NCBI RefSeq assembly: GCF_027594785.1
Contig: NZ_CP075584.1
Location: 3,596,001-3,660,000 of the forward strand
DNA length: 64,000 nt
Direction of reading: 5' to 3'
DNA from: Cryobacterium breve
GTDB lineage: Bacteria > Actinomycetota > Actinomycetes > Actinomycetales > Microbacteriaceae
How positions within the stretch are numbered: position 1 is the first letter of the stretch; each line of letters begins with the position of its first letter. The notes under the pieces were generated by a model. The model searched no databases, was not told where the DNA came from, and saw nothing but the letters and a program-made list of their open reading frames with translations. A program made the translations under genes and the position numbers. Shown here piece after piece: positions 58,466-64,000 of this stretch.

Positions 58466-60179
58466 GTGATCGAGGAACTCGTCATCCGCGACCTCGGCGT
58501 GATCAAGGAGGCCACCCTCCCGCTCGGTCCCGGCTTCACCGCCGTCACCGGCGAGACCGGCGCGGGCAAGACCATGGTCGTCACCGCGCTCGGGTTGCTG
58601 CTCGGCGCCCGCGCAGACCCCGGCCTCGTGCGCCACGGCGCGCAACAGACCTGGGTCGAGGGCCGCTGGCAGGTCGACGCCGATGGCACCGTCGCCGGCC
58701 GCGTCCGCGACGCCGGGGGCGACCTCGACGGTCCGGAGCTCATCCTCAGCCGTTCGGTCTCGGCGGAGGGCCGCAGTCGCGCCATCGTCGGCGGCCGCAG
58801 CGCTCCCGCGAGCGTGCTCGGCGACCTCGGCGGCGACCTCGTCGTCGTGCACGGACAGTCCGACCAGGTCCGGCTCCGTTCCGCCGGCGCCCAGCGCGCC
58901 GCCCTCGACCGCTTCGCCGGCCCCGAACTCGGCCCGGTGCTCGCCGACTTCGAGACGCACTACCACCGCTGGCAGGACGACCGCGCCGAACTCGCCCGCC
59001 TCGTCACCGAACAGGACGAGCGCACGAGCGAGGCCGCCGACCTCCGCGCCGCCATCGACGAGATCGAGGCGATCGCCCCGCAGCCCGGCGAAGACGACGA
59101 GCTCGCCGCCCGCGCCGAACGCCTCGGCAACCTCGAGGAACTCCGGGTCGCCGCCGCCCAGTCCCGCGAACTCCTCTCCGCGGAAGAGAACCCCGACGGG
59201 CTGCCCGACGCCGTCACCCTGCTCGACGCCGCCCGCCGACAACTCGAACGCGCCGGCGACCACGACCCCGCCCTGTCCGAGCTCGCCCAGAGCCTCGCGA
59301 ACGCCGGCTTCCTCGTGGCGGATGTCGCCGCTCAGGCTCTCGAGCTACCTCGCCGGCCTCGACGCCGACGGCGCCCGGGAACTTGAGATCGTGCAGGATC
59401 GCCGGGCCGTGCTGACCGGCCTCGCCCGCAAGTACGCCGGCGGCCTCGACGAAGCGATCGCCTTCCTCGACACCGGCAGCGCCCGCCTGCTCGAACTCGA
59501 CGGGGACACCGACCGGATCGAGCAGGCTCCGCGCCGACACCGAAGCCGAGCTGCTCGTGGTCGAGGCGCTCGCGGACCGGCTCACCGGCATCCGCACCAC
59601 GGCGGCCGCAGCCCTCGGCACCGCCGTCACCGACGAACTCAGCGCGCTCGCGATGCCAGACGCCGCCCTCGTCGTAGAGGTCGACAGCGGGGAGAGCTCA
59701 CCGCTCACGGCCGCGACCAGGTCGGCATCCTGTTGCGCCCGCACGCGGGCGCCGAACCGCGCACCCTCGCGCGCGGCGCCTCCGGCGGCGAACTGTCCCG
59801 GGTGATGCTCGCCATCGAAGTCGTGATCAATGCGACAGACCCGGTGGCGACCTTCGTGTTCGACGAGGTCGACGCCGGCGTGGGCGGCGCGGCCGCGATC
59901 GAGATCGGCCGACGGCTCGCCCGGCTTGCCGAGACCGCCCAGGTCATCGTGGTGACCCACCTCGCTCAGGTCGCGGCCTTCGCGGGCAACCACCTGAGCG
60001 TCGTCAAGGACAGCGACGGCTCGGTCACCGAGTCGAGTGTGCGCCAGCTGACCGGCGACGATCGCGCCGCCGAAATGGCCCGGCTGCTCTCCGGCCTGCC
60101 CGACTCCGTGAGCGGGCTCGAACACGCCCGCGAACTGATGAACCTCGCGAGTGCTGGCGGATCCACGAAGATCCGATGA
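58466..60179 (+). CDS. recN: DNA repair protein RecN (three apparent frameshifts)
   Basis: SMC-like ATPase acting early in double-strand-break repair. Corrected length is about 569 residues. The N-terminal Walker A is [21 protein letters not shown], shortened here to [10 protein letters not shown] central coiled coil is interrupted. The signature [16 protein letters not shown] and Walker [14 protein letters not shown] follow, with [15 protein letters not shown] near the end. Frame breaks occur at 59333-59339 and 59523-59529 (CAGGCTC for CAGCTC). A third is near 59692-59720, most simply GAGAGCTC for GAGCTC but possibly a one-base loss nearby. The start is GTG 58466, 78 bases after nadK. The pyrG ATG overlaps the stop. 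Confidence 0.92.
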
Positions 60180-61940
60180 TAGAGTCGAAGCCCGTGGTGG
60201 AAAATAGAAACGCGGACAATTCAGACGGCACAACCAAGCACATCTTTGTGACTGGTGGTGTCGTTTCTTCATTAGGCAAGGGCCTGACGGCGGCAAGCCT
60301 CGGCAATCTCCTGACGGCCAGCGGCTTACGCGTCGTCATGCAGAAGCTCGACCCCTACCTCAACGTGGACCCGGGAACGATGAACCCGTTCCAGCACGGT
60401 GAGGTCTTCGTCACGGACGACGGCGCGGAGACCGATCTCGACATCGGCCACTACGAACGCTTCCTCGACATCAACCTCAACCAGGCCGCGAACGTCACCA
60501 CAGGCCAGGTCTACTCGCAGGTCATCGCCAAGGAACGCCGCGGCGAGTACCTCGGCGACACCGTGCAGGTCATCCCGCACATCACCGACGAGATCAAGCG
60601 CCGGATGCGCCTCCAGGCCGACGACACGCTGCGCCCCGACGTGATCATCTCCGAGATCGGCGGCACCGTCGGCGACATCGAGTCCCAGCCGTTCCTCGAG
60701 GCCGCCCGCCAGGTGCGCCACGAACTCGGTCGCCAGAACGTGTTCTTCGTGCACGTCTCCCTCGTGCCCTTCCTCGGTGCGGCCGGCGAGCAGAAGACCA
60801 AGCCCACCCAGCACTCCGTCGCCGCGCTCCGCTCGATCGGTATCCAGCCCGACGCGCTCGTGCTGCGCAGCGACCGCCCCGTCTCCGATGCGAACAAGCG
60901 CAAGATCGCGCTCATGTGCGACGTCGACGAAGACGCCGTGGTCAACTGCGTCGACGTGCCCAGCATCTACGAGATCCCCGCCGTGTTGCACGAACAGGGC
61001 CTCGACAAGTACATCACCGACCACCTCGGCCTGCCCGTCACGAGCGTCGACTGGACCGGCTGGCAGAAGGTGCTCGACGCCGTGCGCGAGCCCAAGCACG
61101 AGGTCACCATCGGCCTCGTCGGCAAGTACATCGACCTGCCCGACGCGTACCTCTCCGTCACCGAGGCCCTCCGCGCCGGCGGCTTCGCCCACAAGACCAA
61201 GGTCCACGTCCGCTGGATCGCCTCCGACGACTGCGAGACCGACGAAGGCGCCACCCGCCTGCTCGGTGACCTCGACGGCATCTGCGTCCCCGGCGGCTTC
61301 GGCGTGCGCGGCATCGAGGGCAAGCTCGGCGCTCTCCGCTTCGCCCGCGAGAACGGCATCCCCGTGCTCGGCCTCTGCCTTGGCCTGCAGTGCATGGTCA
61401 TCGAATACGCCCGCAACAAGGCCGGCCTCACCGGGGCGTCCTCCTCCGAGTTCGACCCGGACACCGAGTTCCCCGTGATCGCGACCATGGAAGAGCAGGT
61501 CGAGATCATCGCAGGCGGCGACCTCGGCGGCACCATGCGCCTCGGCCTGTACCCGGCCGACCTCGCCGCGGGCTCTCTCGTCGCCGAGGCTCTACGGAGC
61601 CTCCTCGGCCTCCGAACGCCACCGTCACCGCTACGAGGTCAACAACGCATTCCGCGAACAGATCGCGGATGCCGGCATGTGGTTCTCCGGAACCTCTCCC
61701 GACGGCCACCTGGTCGAATACGTCGAGCTGCCGCGTGCCGAGCACCCGTTCTACGTCGGCACCCAGGCGCACCCGGAGCTCCGCTCGCGCCCGAGCCACG
61801 CGCATCCGCTCTTCCGCGGCCTGATCGGAGCCGCACTCGACCGCCAGCAGGCCAGCCGCCTGTTCGAGGTCAACGAAGGCAACGACACGACCGACGAAAC
61901 CGTCGACGTCGTTGCTGCCGTCGTCGGCGTCGAGGCCTGA
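60176..61940 (+). CDS. pyrG: CTP synthase PyrG (apparent frameshift)
   Basis: Glutamine-dependent amination of UTP to CTP. Corrected length is about 587 residues. The synthase domain begins [20 protein letters not shown]; other parts are [20 protein letters not shown] and [14 protein letters not shown]. The class I glutaminase domain has [13 protein letters not shown], the nucleophile cysteine in [17 protein letters not shown], and the His-Glu pair in [14 protein letters not shown]. The frame breaks at 61586-61592, where GAGGCTC stands for GAGCTC before [15 protein letters not shown]. Acidic residues TDETVDVV close the tail. The ATG overlaps the recN stop by four bases. Confidence 0.95.
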
Positions 61941-61943
61941 ACC

Positions 61944-62582
61944 GTGGCTGAGCTCCTCGAGGACGAGGCCGCCTCCGCGGTGGTCTCCGAGTCGGACGTG
62001 GTCTTCACCGGCCACGTCTGGGACATCCGCAAGGACACCTTCCGCTACGGCGAATCCGACATCGTGCGGGACTACGTCGACCACACCGGCGCCGTCGCCA
62101 TCTTCGCCCTCGACGACGACGACCGGGTGCTGCTGATCAAGCAGTACCGGCACCCCGTCGGCATGCGCGAGTGGGAACTGCCCGCCGGCCTCCTCGACGA
62201 GGCCAATGAGCATCCGGTCGAGGCTGCCAAGCGCGAACTGGCCGAGGAAACCGACCACGTCGCCGCCGAGTGGAACGTGCTGAGCGAGTTCTACACCTCG
62301 CCGGGCGGCAGCAACGAGGCCCTGCGGGTGTACCTCGCCCGCGGCCTCACCGCCGCGCCCGAGGTCTTCAACCGCACCGAAGAGGAAGCCGACATGGAGA
62401 TCCGCTGGGTCCCCTTCGCCGACTGCCTCGACGCCGTGCTCGCCCGCCGCGTGCAGAACCCCGCGCTCGTGATCTCGGTGCTGGCCGCGTTCGCCGCGAA
62501 GGAACGCAACTGGAGCAGCCTCGGCGCCGCCGACCTGCCCTGGCCGCGGCACCCGAACAATTGGACCCACACCGGCCGATGA
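61944..62582 (+). CDS. NUDIX hydrolase, ADP-ribose pyrophosphatase type
   Basis: 212 residues. The N-terminal beta-domain includes [20 protein letters not shown] and [20 protein letters not shown]. The NUDIX box runs from [21 protein letters not shown] with the REL-EE core. The WELPAG just before it and KQYRHPVG are typical of ADP-ribose hydrolases (Rv1700 position). GTG 61944 follows pyrG by three bases, and its stop overlaps xerD as ATGA, so pyrG-NUDIX-xerD-(parA) is one block. Cleaves ADP-ribose or similar nucleoside diphosphate derivatives; substrate inferred. Confidence 0.93.
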   Translation: MAELLEDEAASAVVSESDVVFTGHVWDIRKDTFRYGESDIVRDYVDHTGAVAIFALDDDDRVLLIKQYRHPVGMREWELPAGLLDEANEHPVEAAKRELAEETDHVAAEWNVLSEFYTSPGGSNEALRVYLARGLTAAPEVFNRTEEEADMEIRWVPFADCLDAVLARRVQNPALVISVLAAFAAKERNWSSLGAADLPWPRHPNNWTHTGR

Positions 62583-63484
62583 CGGTCGCGGCGGCGGTCG
62601 AAGCGTTCCTGCGGCACGTTGCGATCGAGCGCGGGCTCAGCGCGAACACCGTCGCCGCCTATCGGCGCGACCTCGTGGTCTACGCCGGTTGGCTCGAGGC
62701 CGAGGGCCTCACCGAACCCGGGCAGGTCACCGCGCTGCACGTCTCCGCGTTCGTGCGGCACCTCGCGACCCGCGCCGAGTCGCCGCTCACGGCGGCGTCG
62801 ATCGCCCGGATGCTGTCGACCGTGCGCGGGCTGCACCGGTTCCTGCTCGAGGAATCCCTCGTCGACGCGGACGTCGCCCACGACGTGAAACCGCCGAAGC
62901 TCGCGACCCGGCTGCCCAAGGCGATCAGCATCGAACAGGTGACCCTGCTGCTCGCCGCGACCGACGGCGAAGAGGTGCACCAGCTGCGCGACAAGGCGCT
63001 CCTCGAACTGCTCTACGCGACCGGGGCGCGCATCTCCGAGGCCGTCGACCTCAATGTCGACGACGTGCTCGACCTCGACGTCGTGCGGCTCACCGGCAAG
63101 GGCGACAAGCAACGCCTGGTTCCGGTCGGCAGCTTCGCCCGTGCGGCCGTTGAGGCCTATCTGGTGCGGGGGAGGCCCCTGCTCTCCGCCCGCGGCCCCG
63201 CGACCCCCGCGCTCTTCCTCGGCCTGCGCGGCCGGCGTCTCGGCCGCCAGAACGCCTGGCTGCTGATCCGGGCCGCCGCCGAGCGGGCAGGCCTCGAGGG
63301 TCACGTCTCGCCGCACACGCTCCGGCACTCCTTCGCGACGCACCTCCTTGCCGGCGGCGCCGACGTGCGCGTCGTGCAGGAACTCCTCGGCCACTCCTCC
63401 GTCGCGACGACCCAGCTGTACACCCTCGTCACGGCGGACACCCTCCGCGACATGTACACGACCGCACACCCGCGCGCCCGTTGA
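62579..63484 (+). CDS. xerD: Tyrosine recombinase XerD
   Basis: Resolves chromosome dimers at dif together with XerC. 301 residues. The SAM-like N-terminal core-binding domain reads [20 protein letters not shown] and [18 protein letters not shown]. The catalytic domain has Arg in [12 protein letters not shown], Lys in [12 protein letters not shown], His-x-x-Arg in [14 protein letters not shown], His in [14 protein letters not shown] and the tyrosine nucleophile in that last segment. ATG 62579 overlaps the NUDIX stop. Housekeeping role rather than a phage integrase is supported by synteny. Confidence 0.96.
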   Translation: MTVAAAVEAFLRHVAIERGLSANTVAAYRRDLVVYAGWLEAEGLTEPGQVTALHVSAFVRHLATRAESPLTAASIARMLSTVRGLHRFLLEESLVDADVAHDVKPPKLATRLPKAISIEQVTLLLAATDGEEVHQLRDKALLELLYATGARISEAVDLNVDDVLDLDVVRLTGKGDKQRLVPVGSFARAAVEAYLVRGRPLLSARGPATPALFLGLRGRRLGRQNAWLLIRAAAERAGLEGHVSPHTLRHSFATHLLAGGADVRVVQELLGHSSVATTQLYTLVTADTLRDMYTTAHPRAR

Positions 63485-63583
63485 GCCTGTTGAATCCCCT
63501 GAATTCGCGGCATCCACGGCATCGGGCGGATGCGGAACCGCGGCTTCCCGGCGATCCTTGCGGAAGGGTGCCGATCGGCTCGC

Positions 63584-63589
63584 TACACT
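63584..63589 (+). promoter_or_regulatory. -10 box of parA-like gene
   Basis: TACACT lies 10 bases before ATG 63600 (7 before GTG 63597), so the transcript is leaderless or nearly so. Confidence 0.45.
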
Positions 63590-63599
63590 CGACACAGTG

Positions 63600-64000
63600 A
63601 TGGGTGCAGGACGGAACGAGGACACCGGAGTGAAGCGCGAAAAAGCTGACCGGACACTACTCCCCGGATTCGAGGACGTGGTCGTCGGTGCGACCGGACG
63701 GCCGAAACACGAATTCGACGAACCCGCGGCGCTGAATAGCCACGGCCCCGCGCGCATCATCTCGCTCTGCAACCAGAAGGGCGGCGTCGGCAAGACGACG
63801 ACGACCATCAACCTGGGTGCCGCACTCGCCGGCTACGGCCGCCGCGTGCTCGCAATCGACTTCGACCCCCAGGGCGCTCTGTCCGCGGGACTCGGCATCC
63901 CCACGCACGACCTGCCGACGGTCTACGACCTGCTGCTGGGTAACAAGTACGCCCCGGCCGAGGTCATCCAGAAGACCGCTGTCGAGAACCTCGACATCAT
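63600..64000 (+). CDS. parA: ParA/Soj-family ATPase (partial, 3' end outside window)
   Basis: Chromosome-partition-type Walker ATPase; 133 codons are present before the window ends. The N-terminal ~55 residues are unconserved ([20 protein letters not shown]). The deviant Walker A is in [19 protein letters not shown], followed by [17 protein letters not shown] (A' motif with the catalytic Asp) and [10 protein letters not shown]. The start is ATG 63600, with GTG 63597 one codon earlier. In mycobacteria a second, ParB-less parA-like gene (Rv1708) sits here ahead of scpA/scpB, so a link to SMC-ScpAB is likely. The C terminus cannot be assessed. Confidence 0.9.
   Translation, partial: MGAGRNEDTGVKREKADRTLLPGFEDVVVGATGRPKHEFDEPAALNSHGPARIISLCNQKGGVGKTTTTINLGAALAGYGRRVLAIDFDPQGALSAGLGIPTHDLPTVYDLLLGNKYAPAEVIQKTAVENLDI

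Noticed and set aside
62579-63484. Phage or integron integrase
   Set aside because: Length, motif set and position after pyrG-NUDIX and before parA identify the housekeeping recombinase XerD. No att site or mobile genes flank it.

Overview
This 64 kb window is a high-GC, gene-dense chromosome segment from an actinobacterium, most likely a member of the Microbacteriaceae. The 16S rRNA sequence type, the leaderless TANNNT-start genes, the strong GC3 bias and the gene order all point there. The order recA-recX-miaB-miaA-dapF-hflX-lexA, rplT-rRNA methyltransferase-pheST-arg, and tyrS ... HAD-tlyA-nadK-recN-pyrG-NUDIX-xerD-parA is the one known from Mycobacterium tuberculosis and its relatives. 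I see no prophage, insertion sequence, CRISPR array or tRNA gene. Almost everything is housekeeping, and most genes lie on the + strand.

Layout. 1-7060: DNA repair and tRNA modification (recA tail, recX, miaB, miaA), dapF, a minus-strand methyltransferase and hflX. 7268-10765: methionine synthesis (metF, metE). 11068-12436: SOS module (lexA divergent from a LysM cell-division-inhibitor candidate). 12538-16517: hisC, hisB, hisH, priA and an SseB-like gene. 16569-22221: repair pair lhr-nei. 22304-24115: DUF1844 gene, then infC-rpmI-rplT. 24232-30817: GT39 glycosyltransferase, TrmH-type rRNA methyltransferase and a four-gene glutamate-type ABC transporter. 30829-34469: pheST. 34755-42915: argCJBDFGH, with no argR between argF and argG. 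42969-46929: 3-methyladenine glycosylase, a 174-bp tandem-repeat array, a membrane protein plus SatD-like pair, and tyrS. 47152-53064: rRNA operon (two promoters, 16S-23S-5S, no spacer tRNA). 53181-64000: a repeat-rich RNA-binding-like/TPR protein, HAD phosphatase, small protein, tlyA, nadK, recN, pyrG, NUDIX hydrolase, xerD and the start of a parA gene.

Two things stand out. First, at least 18 apparent indels break reading frames of conserved genes (miaB, methyltransferase, metF, metE, lhr, DUF1844, gluB-like, argJ, argD, argF, argH, the glycosylase, nadK, recN, pyrG). Ten of them are the same event: one extra G turning an expected CAGCTC or GAGCTC into CAGGCTC or GAGGCTC. Essential genes are hit and the codon phase is not constant, so a sequencing or base-calling artefact, perhaps driven by a modified base, is the best explanation. 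It could also report a DNA-modification motif. Second, many gene 3' ends carry unusually long, near-perfect palindromes or tandem hairpin repeats, including a perfect 64-bp palindrome and a 174-bp repeat array. At least two sequence families recur.
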